Shown piece by piece: positions 13,452 to 20,524 of a stretch of 20,524 nucleotides of DNA. The notes under the pieces are model-generated. The model had not been told where the DNA came from. It did not search any database and was given only the letters and a program-made list of their open reading frames with translations. How positions within the stretch are numbered: the stretch's first letter is position 1; the number at the start of each line of letters is the position of its first letter. A program made the translations under genes and the position numbers. Origin of the DNA: Lachnospiraceae bacterium (GTDB taxonomy: Bacteria > Bacillota > Clostridia > Lachnospirales > Lachnospiraceae); NCBI GenBank assembly GCA_900766815.1, contig CAAFWV010000090.1:1-20524 (forward strand), written 5' to 3'.

Positions 13452-14315
13452 AACATATATGAAAAAATCTTTGCTAGGCTTGAAGAATTACATATGAGCC
13501 AGATTGAGTTATCGCGGAGGACTGGTATTGCCACCAGCACGATCAGTGACTGGCGTAAGAAAAAGATTAATCCACAGGCGGACAAGTTAGTCTCTATTTG
13601 TAAGGCTCTTGATATGTCGCTTGTAGATTTACTATGTGATGAGGAAGACAAAAGTAATACAATTTTGACTTCTGATTATATTGCGAATGATGAGCTGTTA
13701 GTTGAAACATTTATGAAGGCGTCAGACGATATCAAGAGAAGGGTAATCACTTATTATTTCAGTATTAATTGTAACAATAACAATGAAGATCAAGATCGAA
13801 ACATATCAATAATTCGTGATGAAAATGGCAAAAGTATAGTTTTAATAAATGATATTCGTTATAAATCGAGAAGAAGTATAGATTGGAATGAAATTGAAAC
13901 ATATCTAAAACAATACGTGGGAGAATGCTTTGAAATACTTGAAACATCAGAGAGAGTTTATATTGGTACTGATTTCCCAGATGAGTATGCGCATTCAAAG
14001 GATACAAAGGATGTAAAAGGCGTTAATGAAAAAGCAAAGGCTAATGCAATTACTTCAATTGAGGATTTAATTGAAATTGCTAGTGATAAAGCAGAGTTTC
14101 CAGATTATAAGAAGAAACATGGATCAAAAGCAAAATATGGTTGGTATCGTTATACTACTCGATTTGGTATTCCGGTTTATAATGAGGAAGGTGTTTTAGA
14201 AAGATATAATATTTTTCGAGCTAGAATATTAGTAAGACGAGATGAAGATGGGAAACTATATTTATATGATGTTGTAACAATAAAAAAAGAAACGAGTAGG
14301 CCGCTTGAGTCATAA
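13449..14315 (+). CDS. HTH regulator fused to an unknown conserved C-terminal domain
   Basis: A 288-aa protein. Residues 1-66 are a Cro/CI-type helix-turn-helix (MSQIELSRRTGIATSTISDW, then LVSICKALDMSLVDLL). Residues 67-128 form a helical and Asn-rich linker. Residues 129-288 are a separate domain: IVLINDIRYKSRRSIDW, YVGECFEI, YIGTDFPDEYAHSKDT, YGWYRYTTRFGIPVYNEEG, YNIFRARILVRRDEDGK, LYLYDVVTIKKETSRPL. Its alpha-then-beta pattern with conserved K/R/Y/E recalls BECR-type nuclease domains of phage and ICE polyvalent proteins; this is recall and inference, not demonstrated. ATG 13449 is the start: AAAGGA at about 9 nt, and the promoter -10 lies downstream of the further in-frame ATG 13371. Strongly A+T rich. 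Confidence 0.8.
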   Translation: MNIYEKIFARLEELHMSQIELSRRTGIATSTISDWRKKKINPQADKLVSICKALDMSLVDLLCDEEDKSNTILTSDYIANDELLVETFMKASDDIKRRVITYYFSINCNNNNEDQDRNISIIRDENGKSIVLINDIRYKSRRSIDWNEIETYLKQYVGECFEILETSERVYIGTDFPDEYAHSKDTKDVKGVNEKAKANAITSIEDLIEIASDKAEFPDYKKKHGSKAKYGWYRYTTRFGIPVYNEEGVLERYNIFRARILVRRDEDGKLYLYDVVTIKKETSRPLES

Positions 14316-14502
14316 GACTGTACGGTAGTAAACTTCGTTTCTCTAAACAGTATATTACAATATTGCAATGAAAATGTCAATCCGAATATTCGAAAAAAAT
14401 TGCGTGCACGACAGACAGCGAAACAGTCATACTTTTACGGGGGTAAAATAAATCAGAGCAGCTTGAAAAAGAAGAATGTGAATAAGGTATACAGGTGTTT
14501 TT
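14316..14502 (+). promoter_or_regulatory. Intergenic region ahead of scrB with two palindromes
   Basis: Contains the perfect 10-bp palindrome CGAATATTCG (14383-14392) and the inverted repeat TTTTAC-GGGG-GTAAAA (14433-14448). Either could be an operator for a sugar-responsive regulator. No convincing promoter pair is seen; the closest is TTGCAA (14363-14368) with TATTCG at 18-nt spacing. Confidence 0.35.
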
Positions 14503-15954
14503 ATGGATAAGTTGAATCATGCAAATAATTATATCATGGAGAATCATATACCCAAGGGTGAATTGCCGGTGTTCCATGTTACACCACCCTGTGGGTGGAT
14601 GAATGATCCCAACGGATTCTCTGTCTATCAGGGAAGGACACATTTGTTTTATCAGTTTCATCCATATAGTGAGGCCTGGGGACCAATGCACTGGGGACAT
14701 TGTGAAACAGCGGACTTTGTGAAATGGACTGAGTTACCGGTTGCCCTGGCACCTGATCAGAATTATGATGAGGCCGGATGCTTCTCAGGCTCAGGAATAG
14801 AAACTGAAGAAGGACATCTCTTGGTATATACCGGAGTTATGGAAATAGAAATAAACGGAGAAAGACTTACATATCAGAATCAATGTATTGCAATAGGAGA
14901 CGGTAAGACCTATACCAAGATAGAGCAGAATCCGGTTGCAACAGGTGATATGCTTCCGGAGAATTGTAGCAGAGAACATTTCAGAGACCCAAAGATCTGG
15001 AAAGAGGATGACGGTTACTACATGGTAGTCGGAAACAAGACAAATGAAGGAACTCCGCAGGTGGTATTATTTCATTCTGAAGACATGACAAAATGGAATT
15101 ATGTTTCTGTATTGGCTAAGGACAAGGATGGAGCACTTGGAACTATGTGGGAATGTCCGGATTTCTTCTGCCTGGACGGAGAATATGTGTTGATTACATC
15201 GCCTCAGGATTTGCGTGCCAATCAGGAATTTCACAATGGCAATAATTCCGTGTATTACATGGGAAAATATGACAAAGCTAAGCATGAGTTTCATTATGAA
15301 AATGTGTATTCGCTGGATGACGGATTGGATTTTTATGCACCACAGACCATGCTTGCATCGGATGGAAGACGTATTATGATTGGCTGGATGCAGTCTTGGG
15401 ATTCTAATATACGTCCGACAGGTCAGAAATGGTCCTGCATGATGACATTGCCCAGAGAATTAAGAATCGAGAATGGGAAAATATTGCAGAGTCCGGTTCG
15501 TGAGCTTGAAAAATATCATAGCAATCCGGTTTGCCATGAAAATAAAGAAATCAATGGTATATGCCGGTTAGATGGTATTCGTGGTCGAGTACTGGATATG
15601 ACAGTAGAAATTCTAAGTGGGGATTATCGGGAATTTACAATCTGCTTTGCTCAGGATAAGTGCCATTATACTCAGTTTACTTATTATAAGGATAAAAATG
15701 AAGTTGAAATTGACCGGACATATTCCGGAATGGTTAGGGATGCGTTGGCAAGTAGAAAGGTAGCTGTAAAAAATCCCACAGATAAAGCTATTATTCGAAT
15801 CATTTTAGATAAATTTTCTGCAGAAATATTTGTGAATAATGGGTCGCAGGTGCTCAGTACAACCTTCTACACACCACTTGAGGCCGACGAAATAAGCTTT
15901 GTATGTGATGGAACAGCATTAACCAATATAAAGAAATATGAGATTACACTTTAG
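14503..15954 (+). CDS. scrB: GH32 beta-fructosidase / sucrose-6-phosphate hydrolase
   Basis: A 483-aa glycoside hydrolase family 32 enzyme that hydrolyses sucrose, sucrose-6-phosphate or fructo-oligosaccharides. The five-bladed propeller motifs are present: WMNDPNG with nucleophile D35, FRDP with transition-state D162, and ECPD with acid/base E217. HLFYQFHP and FVKWTELPVAL are also typical. The C-terminal part (about 340-483) is the beta-sandwich. There is no signal peptide, so it acts in the cytoplasm. The stop codon overlaps the ribosome binding site of the fructokinase gene, so the two form an operon. No transporter or regulator is present in the window, so whether the substrate is phosphorylated is unknown. 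Lysine codon use is mixed, unlike the AAG-rich core genes. Confidence 0.92.
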   Translation: MDKLNHANNYIMENHIPKGELPVFHVTPPCGWMNDPNGFSVYQGRTHLFYQFHPYSEAWGPMHWGHCETADFVKWTELPVALAPDQNYDEAGCFSGSGIETEEGHLLVYTGVMEIEINGERLTYQNQCIAIGDGKTYTKIEQNPVATGDMLPENCSREHFRDPKIWKEDDGYYMVVGNKTNEGTPQVVLFHSEDMTKWNYVSVLAKDKDGALGTMWECPDFFCLDGEYVLITSPQDLRANQEFHNGNNSVYYMGKYDKAKHEFHYENVYSLDDGLDFYAPQTMLASDGRRIMIGWMQSWDSNIRPTGQKWSCMMTLPRELRIENGKILQSPVRELEKYHSNPVCHENKEINGICRLDGIRGRVLDMTVEILSGDYREFTICFAQDKCHYTQFTYYKDKNEVEIDRTYSGMVRDALASRKVAVKNPTDKAIIRIILDKFSAEIFVNNGSQVLSTTFYTPLEADEISFVCDGTALTNIKKYEITL

Positions 15955-15964
15955 GAGAGCGCAT

Positions 15965-16936
15965 ATGAAAAAGTATGATGTTACAGCCTTAGGAGAATTA
16001 CTTGTGGATTTTACGGAAAATGGAAAAAGCGAGCAGGGAAATCCCATGCTAGAGGCCAATCCGGGAGGAGCTCCATGCAATGTTTTATCCATGCTTCAAA
16101 ATCTTGGTAAAAAAACTGCATTTATTGGAAAGGTAGGTGCAGATGCATTCGGACAGATGCTGATACAGGCGGTAAAAGAGCAGGGGATTGATACGGATAA
16201 TCTTGTAACAGATGAAGCTGTACATACTACACTTGCTTTTGTTCATACCAAGGAAGATGGCGACAGAAGCTTCTCCTTTTATCGTAATCCCGGAGCAGAT
16301 ATGATGCTTAAGTGGGATGAAGTAAAGCAGGAAATACTTGCTGATACGAAAATATTCCATTTTGGGACATTGTCCATGACTGATGAACAGATTGAAAATG
16401 TGACAAAAAATGCGGTTCAGAAAGCAAAAGACCAAGGGGCTCTCATTTCCTTTGACCCAAATCTAAGACCACCTTTGTGGAAGAGTTTGGAAGATGCAAA
16501 ACGTCAAATGTGGTATGGAATCAGTCAGTGTGATATCCTCAAAATATCGGATGATGAAATAGAATTTTTGACAGGGACATCGGATATTGATAAAGGCGTT
16601 GAACAAATAATGAAGCGGAGTCATTCGAAGCTGGTCTGCGCCACTATGGGCAAACATGGCAGTAAGGCTTATTACAATGGAAAAGTAATCTTTTGTGAAC
16701 CCTTTTTACGTGAGGATACGATAGAAACCACAGGAGCGGGGGATACATTTATGGCATGTGTATTAAATGCCGTTTTAGAGAATGGAATAGATTCCTTAAA
16801 TGACAATGTTCTACCGGACATGCTGGAGTTTGCCAATGCAGCTTCTTCAATTATTACTACCCGTAAGGGCGCATTAAAGGTAATGCCAAAGAGACAAGAG
16901 ATTATTGAGGTTATAGGGACCAGGAAGAAGCAGTGA
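15965..16936 (+). CDS. scrK: Fructokinase (PfkB family)
   Basis: A 323-aa PfkB/ribokinase-family sugar kinase that phosphorylates the fructose released by the upstream GH32 enzyme. Signature 1 is GGAPCNVLSMLQNLGKK with the Gly-Gly hinge, and signature 2 is ETTGAGDTFMA with the catalytic Asp and anion-hole glycines. FDPNLRPPLW is the fructokinase-type core motif. AGGAG at 15953-15957 lies 7 nt before the ATG and overlaps the scrB stop. A 4-nt GTGA overlap links its stop to the next small reading frame. Codons are A-rich (mostly AAA for Lys), suggesting later acquisition than the surrounding core genes. Confidence 0.93.
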   Translation: MKKYDVTALGELLVDFTENGKSEQGNPMLEANPGGAPCNVLSMLQNLGKKTAFIGKVGADAFGQMLIQAVKEQGIDTDNLVTDEAVHTTLAFVHTKEDGDRSFSFYRNPGADMMLKWDEVKQEILADTKIFHFGTLSMTDEQIENVTKNAVQKAKDQGALISFDPNLRPPLWKSLEDAKRQMWYGISQCDILKISDDEIEFLTGTSDIDKGVEQIMKRSHSKLVCATMGKHGSKAYYNGKVIFCEPFLREDTIETTGAGDTFMACVLNAVLENGIDSLNDNVLPDMLEFANAASSIITTRKGALKVMPKRQEIIEVIGTRKKQ

Positions 16937-17061
16937 GAAAGAAGCTGGCACTTATCGTTGATGGTAATGCGGTTGCAACTGCGATGGATATTACCAGGGT
17001 AGCGGTACTTGCTATGTCAGGTATTGTAGGCGTACTTGTAAGAAGGAGTAACAATGGTTGA
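16933..17061 (+). CDS. Possible small hydrophobic protein
   Basis: A 42-aa reading frame starting at a GTG that overlaps the scrK stop by 4 nt (GTGA), with AGGAAG 6 nt upstream, and ending 8 nt inside the following Cys-rich gene. It has a basic start (MRKKLALIVDG) and a moderately hydrophobic segment (ITRVAVLAMSGIVGVLV). I do not recognise it. Tight packing favours translation, but the sequence could equally be a relic of a longer gene, so confidence is low. Confidence 0.35.
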   Translation: MRKKLALIVDGNAVATAMDITRVAVLAMSGIVGVLVRRSNNG

Positions 17062-17170
17062 TTGGATTGTAATTGGAATTCTATTGATAATAATAGGAGC
17101 AGCAATTCGTTTCATATGGAAGGAAAAGAAAAAGGGCAGACGATGCATCGGCTGCCCGGATTCTTATTAA
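17054..17170 (+). CDS. FeoB-associated-type Cys-rich small membrane protein
   Basis: A 38-aa protein with AAGGAG 5-6 nt before the ATG. One transmembrane helix fills residues 4-22 (WIVIGILLIIIGAAIRFIW), followed by a basic KEKKKGRR stretch and CIGCP near the end. This layout (TM helix, lysine patch, CxxCP) is that of the very small Cys-rich proteins often found next to feoB. No feoB is in the window, so the assignment rests on layout alone. It converges on the minus-strand gene with a 4-nt overlap, and its last third contains that gene's likely terminator. Confidence 0.6.
   Translation: MVDWIVIGILLIIIGAAIRFIWKEKKKGRRCIGCPDSY
17124..17157 (-). terminator. Terminator of the four-TM protein gene, inside the Cys-rich gene
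   Basis: Stem GGGCAG / CTGCCC enclosing CGATGCATCG (one A-G mismatch), together almost a 12-bp palindromic hairpin at 17134-17157. On the minus strand it is followed by TTTTTCTTTT. It lies 10-43 bases past the stop codon of the minus-strand gene. On the plus strand there is no T tract. Confidence 0.75.
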
Positions 17171-17892
17171 TTCTCCAAATCCTTATTCTCCGGCATTTCA
17201 TCGGCCGGATTATTAATACTATCAGCTTCGCCGTTTAACTTCGCAGCCTGATTTTGCCACTTCTTAATTGGGGCTTTTTTCCACATACCAACTATCCATA
17301 CGATACTGAATATTGTAATGAAGATTCCTAAGAAGGGTATCAGAATCAGTGTAACGATACTGATGATTATCATAATCAGGGTACCGGCAATATAGCCCGG
17401 CAGAACCTTACGGAAATCATCTGTCTGGTAATAGAAGCCTGTCTGCGTGCCCATGATGTTCCTGGTCTTGCTTGTGTTAAGCTTAGGTCCGTAGAGCGCT
17501 CTGTTTTGCTGCCAGCCGTCCTCCTTGGTCTGATTATAGTAGTGAATCGAGGTATGAATATCACCACTGTCATCACTGAAGTCCGGCTGTCCCTCTGTTT
17601 CATCCACCGGGTTACCGGCTATGTCGGCATTAGCAGCACGTGCCTCTTCCATACGTGCAGCCTCTTCCATACGGGCAATCTCAATCTTATTTGCCTTCCT
17701 GTACAGCAGATAAGATATCAGGAAGAATAACAGCGGCACAGGCAACAGAATAATGAAGGCGCCGATGCTTCCCCTTTCACCAAATCTTTCCAAGAAAACT
17801 CTAAGCAGACACAATAGGATACCGCCTCCACCACATGCAATAACGGTTGCGGGAACCCTTAGTCTTGATCTGTATTTTTTGGGTACACTCAT
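17167..17892 (-). CDS. Unknown four-TM membrane protein
   Basis: A 241-aa protein that I do not recognise. Transmembrane helices lie at about 13-33 and 43-64 and as a close pair at about 166-205 (GYIAGTLIMIIISIVTLILI, then FLGIFITIFSIVWIVGMW). Between them is a 100-residue soluble loop with an A/R/E-rich helix (IEIARMEEAARMEEARAANA) and a polar segment (HYYNQTKEDGWQQNRALYG). The tail is polar. The ATG at 17892 has GGAGGG at 7-nt spacing, and a good promoter precedes it. It is likely a single-gene transcript ending at the hairpin in the opposing gene. Function unknown. Confidence 0.8.
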   Translation of the reverse strand: MSVPKKYRSRLRVPATVIACGGGGILLCLLRVFLERFGERGSIGAFIILLPVPLLFFLISYLLYRKANKIEIARMEEAARMEEARAANADIAGNPVDETEGQPDFSDDSGDIHTSIHYYNQTKEDGWQQNRALYGPKLNTSKTRNIMGTQTGFYYQTDDFRKVLPGYIAGTLIMIIISIVTLILIPFLGIFITIFSIVWIVGMWKKAPIKKWQNQAAKLNGEADSINNPADEMPENKDLEN

Positions 17893-17922
17893 GCGTAATC
17901 CCTCCCTTGTGAATATACATTA

Positions 17923-17951
17923 AGTATAGGTTTGTTTGCACATAATTGCAA
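17923..17951 (-). promoter_or_regulatory. Promoter of the four-TM protein gene
   Basis: On the minus strand TTGCAA (17951-17946), 17-nt spacer, TATACT (17928-17923). The expected start is near 17916, just ahead of GGGAGGG. Confidence 0.7.
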
Positions 17952-17994
17952 CGTGATATGGAAAAACGAATGATTGACAATTTGATACATGCTA

Positions 17995-18204
17995 TTATTT
18001 TATTCCTGTTACCTTATAGCCCTGCTCGTCTACGGCCTTGGTAAGTACATCATCAGATACAGCCTTATCAAGTGTAACAACTGCAGTTCCCGTCGTGTGG
18101 TCAACGTCTGCCCTGACTACTCCGTCAAGTGCTTCAAGTGCCTTCTTAGTGTGCATCTCACAATGTCCGCACATCATTCCTTCGATTGTCATTGTCTTTG
18201 TCAT
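17995..18204 (-). CDS. Possible internally initiated CopZ-like copper chaperone
   Basis: Within copA, ATG at 18204 begins a complete 69-aa HMA domain (MTKTMTIEGMMCGHC, ending GYKVTGIK). Nine nt upstream is AAGGAG (18219-18214), an optimal ribosome binding site in a linker where no such site is needed. A separate chaperone could therefore be made from the same mRNA, in the same frame, sharing the copA stop codon. The alternative is that this is only a leftover from fusion of once separate copA and copZ genes. Confidence 0.45.
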   Translation of the reverse strand: MTKTMTIEGMMCGHCEMHTKKALEALDGVVRADVDHTTGTAVVTLDKAVSDDVLTKAVDEQGYKVTGIK

Positions 18205-20524
18205 TGGTTCAGTCTCCTTTATGTGTTCTTTCTTATATATACTATGATCCCGTTTGGAATCATACATATTGAATAGATTCAGTCTCAGTGCATTGGTAAC
18301 GACACAGAAGCTTGATAAGCTCATGGCGAGGGCAGCAAAAATAGGATTAAGCTGCCAGCCAAGAATTCCAATAAATACACCTGCCGCTAAGGGGATACCT
18401 ATTATATTGTATATAAATGCCCAGAATAGGTTCTCGTGTATATTCTTAAGGGTTGCGCGGCTCAGACGTATTGCTGCCGGCACCTCAGACAGACTGTTCT
18501 TCATTAATACAACATCGGCAGCATCAATTGCAACATCAGAACCGGCGCCAATAGCCATACCTATATCGGCACTTGTCAGAGCAGGCGCATCATTTATTCC
18601 GTCACCTACCATAATTACCTTGCCCTTCTTCATAAGAGAACGGATAACGCTATCCTTGCCGTCAGGGAGTACGCCTGCAATTACATCATCAACGCCTGCG
18701 ACCTTTCCGATAGCCTTGGCGGTGCGCTCGTTGTCGCCTGTGAGCATTACCACGTGGATGCCCATGTTCTGCAGTTCCTTAATAGCTTTAGCGCTGTCAT
18801 CCTTGATTATATCAGCAACGGCAATTATTCCGAGAAGCTCCTTGTCGCGTGCGAAGAACAGGGGAGTTTTGCCATCAAGGGACAGTCTGTCGGAAATGGC
18901 AGTTATCTCAGCTGATATACTTATCTGTTCGCCTATAAACCTATAGCTTCCGCCATAGACAGGGCTGCTGTTTAGCTCTCCTTTAAGTCCGTTGCCGGGT
19001 AGAGCCGTAAACTGATTAATTTCATTAAGCTCTATACCGAGTCTTTCTGCTTCTGTAACAATGGCTCCGGCTAGGGGATGCTCGCTCTTTTTCTCTAAGG
19101 CATAGGCTGTCTTCATTAATTCATTCTCAGCAATACCGGGTGCAGGGATTATATCAGTCACTCGCGGTTGACCCATTGTAATGGTACCGGTCTTATCAAG
19201 AGCAACAATGGATGCCTTGCCTGTTGCCTCAAGAGATACGGCGGTCTTGAAGAGAATGCCGTGTCGGGCACCCATTCCACTGCCGACCATGATGGCCACA
19301 GGCGTTGCAAGCCCAAGAGCGCAGGGACAGCTGATAACCAGTACGGAGATACCCCTGGCCAGTGCAAAGCCGATTGTACTACCGGTCAGGAGCCAGATTA
19401 GTATGGTGACTACTGCAATGGTAATGACTGCGGGAACAAAGACACCTGAGATTCTGTCTGCTATCTTGGCAATCGGAGCCTTGGTTGCAGCAGCGTCGCT
19501 CACCATTCGGATAATCTGAGACAGGGTGGTATCCTCGCCGACCCTGGTGGCTGTACACCTTAGATATCCCGATTGGTTGATGGTACCGGCAGATACTATA
19601 TCGCCGGTCTCCTTGTCCACGGGGATGCTTTCACCGGTAAGTGATGACTCATCTATGGAGCTTATGCCTTCAATAATAGTACCGTCGACCGGAATGCTGT
19701 CCCCGGGGCGAACGGAGAAGATGTCACCTATCGCCAACTGTTCTATCGAAACGGTGATTTCCTGATCGTCTCGAAGAATTGTTGCAGTCCTTGGTGCCAG
19801 CTTCATGAGACTCTTCAGTGCATTGGTGGTTTTGCCCTTAGAGCGTGCTTCAAGCATCTTGCCCAAGGTTATAAGTGTAAGTATGGTTGCAGCTGATTCG
19901 AAGTAGAATTCGTTCATATATGCCATGACGGCATCCGCATCACCTCTAACCTGTGCATCTGTCATAGCAAAAAGTGCAATTGTACTATATATAAATGCCG
20001 TCGAAGAACCCAGTGCTACCAGAGTGTCCATATTGGGGGAGCGGTGCCACAGACTCTTGAAGCCGCTTACAAAGAACTTCCCGTTAATGACCATGATTAC
20101 CACTGTCAGTAATAACTGCAGCAGCCCCATTGCCACATGGTTACCATTAAAAAAGGGCGGCAGTGGCCATCCCCAAAGCATGTGTCCCATGGAGAAGTAC
20201 ATCAGTATAAGCCAGAAGATGAGGGAGGAGAGAAGCCGTTTTCTGAGTAGTGGCGTTTCTCTGTCCTTCAGAATATCTTCATCGGCTGATGTGGATGAAG
20301 CGGATGATACGTTGTTGCATGTAGAATCTGTAACAGAATTTGTAGCAGGATCAGAAGCTGAAGTGGAAGCAGAATTAATTGAAGCGTTGCCTGATGCTTT
20401 TATTAAAGCACCATATCCTGCCTTCTCAACTGCAGCAATAATATCCTTATCTGAGGCTGTGCCTTCCACACCCATCGAATTGGTAAGCAGACTGACAGAG
20501 CATGAGGTGACGCCCTCCACTCCC
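17995..20524 (-). CDS. copA: Copper-exporting P1B-type ATPase with fused C-terminal HMA domain (5' end missing)
   Basis: The reading frame stays open to the window edge, so the N-terminus is cut inside the first heavy-metal-binding (HMA) domain; VEGVTSCSVSLLTNS is its second half. About 842 residues are visible. A Ser/Thr/Asn-rich linker (about 43-83) leads to the membrane part. Motifs: LTGESIPVD (actuator), SCPCALGLATP (Cu-binding CPC in TM6), DKTGTIT (phosphorylated Asp), SEHPLAG, GDGINDAPAL, plus YN and MSLSS in the last helices, which mark the Cu(I) subgroup. The last 69 residues are a second HMA domain with GMMCGHC. It exports Cu(I) from the cytoplasm. A C-terminal HMA is less usual than N-terminal ones. 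No clear terminator follows. Confidence 0.93.
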   Translation of the reverse strand, partial: GVEGVTSCSVSLLTNSMGVEGTASDKDIIAAVEKAGYGALIKASGNASINSASTSASDPATNSVTDSTCNNVSSASSTSADEDILKDRETPLLRKRLLSSLIFWLILMYFSMGHMLWGWPLPPFFNGNHVAMGLLQLLLTVVIMVINGKFFVSGFKSLWHRSPNMDTLVALGSSTAFIYSTIALFAMTDAQVRGDADAVMAYMNEFYFESAATILTLITLGKMLEARSKGKTTNALKSLMKLAPRTATILRDDQEITVSIEQLAIGDIFSVRPGDSIPVDGTIIEGISSIDESSLTGESIPVDKETGDIVSAGTINQSGYLRCTATRVGEDTTLSQIIRMVSDAAATKAPIAKIADRISGVFVPAVITIAVVTILIWLLTGSTIGFALARGISVLVISCPCALGLATPVAIMVGSGMGARHGILFKTAVSLEATGKASIVALDKTGTITMGQPRVTDIIPAPGIAENELMKTAYALEKKSEHPLAGAIVTEAERLGIELNEINQFTALPGNGLKGELNSSPVYGGSYRFIGEQISISAEITAISDRLSLDGKTPLFFARDKELLGIIAVADIIKDDSAKAIKELQNMGIHVVMLTGDNERTAKAIGKVAGVDDVIAGVLPDGKDSVIRSLMKKGKVIMVGDGINDAPALTSADIGMAIGAGSDVAIDAADVVLMKNSLSEVPAAIRLSRATLKNIHENLFWAFIYNIIGIPLAAGVFIGILGWQLNPIFAALAMSLSSFCVVTNALRLNLFNMYDSKRDHSIYKKEHIKETEPMTKTMTIEGMMCGHCEMHTKKALEALDGVVRADVDHTTGTAVVTLDKAVSDDVLTKAVDEQGYKVTGIK
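18202..18219 (-). promoter_or_regulatory. Internal ribosome binding site in copA
   Basis: AAGGAG (18219-18214), 9-nt gap, ATG (18204-18202), in frame with copA and exactly at the boundary between the ATPase body and the C-terminal HMA domain. Confidence 0.55.

Noticed and set aside
17975..18000. TTGACA on the plus strand as a promoter
   Set aside because: No acceptable -10 at normal spacing and no plus-strand gene downstream; it lies at the 3' side of copA.
18254..18946. A 230-codon open frame on the plus strand
   Set aside because: Antisense to copA; composition is the mirror of the ATPase codons and it lacks a ribosome binding site.
1..20524. CRISPR arrays, tRNA or rRNA genes, complete insertion sequences
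   Set aside because: No regularly spaced repeats, no cloverleaf-like sequence and no transposase or integrase frame was seen.

Overview
The window looks like a chromosomal segment of an anaerobic, low-to-moderate G+C Firmicute, most likely a Lachnospiraceae-type Clostridium relative. The basis is gene content (class III fructose-1,6-bisphosphatase, YerC/TrpR-like and DUF1836 regulators, a YdjI-like SPFH/zinc-ribbon protein, PcrA, CopA with a C-terminal HMA domain), strong AGGAGG-type ribosome binding sites, sigma-A-like promoters and many intrinsic terminators. The species cannot be named from the sequence alone.

Layout. Bases 1-3308: end of dapA, a terminator, fbp (class III), then an isolated hisA of the eukaryotic type. 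Bases 3349-3549 (minus): a cold-shock protein sharing a bidirectional terminator with hisA. Bases 3654-6965: one operon from a strong promoter, encoding a membrane-anchored degenerate M23/LytM protein, a bactofilin, a YerC/TrpR-like regulator, a DUF1836 protein and an SPFH/zinc-ribbon protein, closed by a terminator. Bases 6978-9362: pcrA/uvrD helicase. Bases 9400-9821: a small acidic single-pass membrane protein with its own promoter and terminator. Bases 9852-11294: rlmD, a 23S rRNA uracil-C5 methyltransferase.

Bases 11255 to about 14315 form an AT-rich accessory block directly behind rlmD. The 3' end of rlmD is duplicated about 2 kb downstream (89 bp, about 84% identical), and a third, more divergent rlmD-like C-terminal tail lies between. 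This looks like repeated integration at a known type of hotspot, with the integrase now gone. The block holds a 2H-phosphoesterase gene broken by one in-frame TGA, an HTH/KilA-N gene pair whose promoter is bracketed by two matching palindromes, and an HTH regulator fused to a conserved C-terminal domain, again with two matching operators, one over the -10 and one over the ribosome binding site.

Bases 14503-17170: a fructoside-use pair (scrB GH32, scrK fructokinase) followed by two overlapping very small genes, the second resembling FeoB-associated Cys-rich membrane proteins. Bases 17167-17892 (minus): an unknown four-TM protein whose likely terminator lies inside the opposing Cys-rich gene. 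Bases 17995-20524 (minus): a copper P-type ATPase fused at its C-terminus to a CopZ-like domain, with a well-formed internal Shine-Dalgarno and ATG that could release the chaperone alone.

The best candidates for something new are the two double-operator HTH modules at the rlmD hotspot and the copA internal start.
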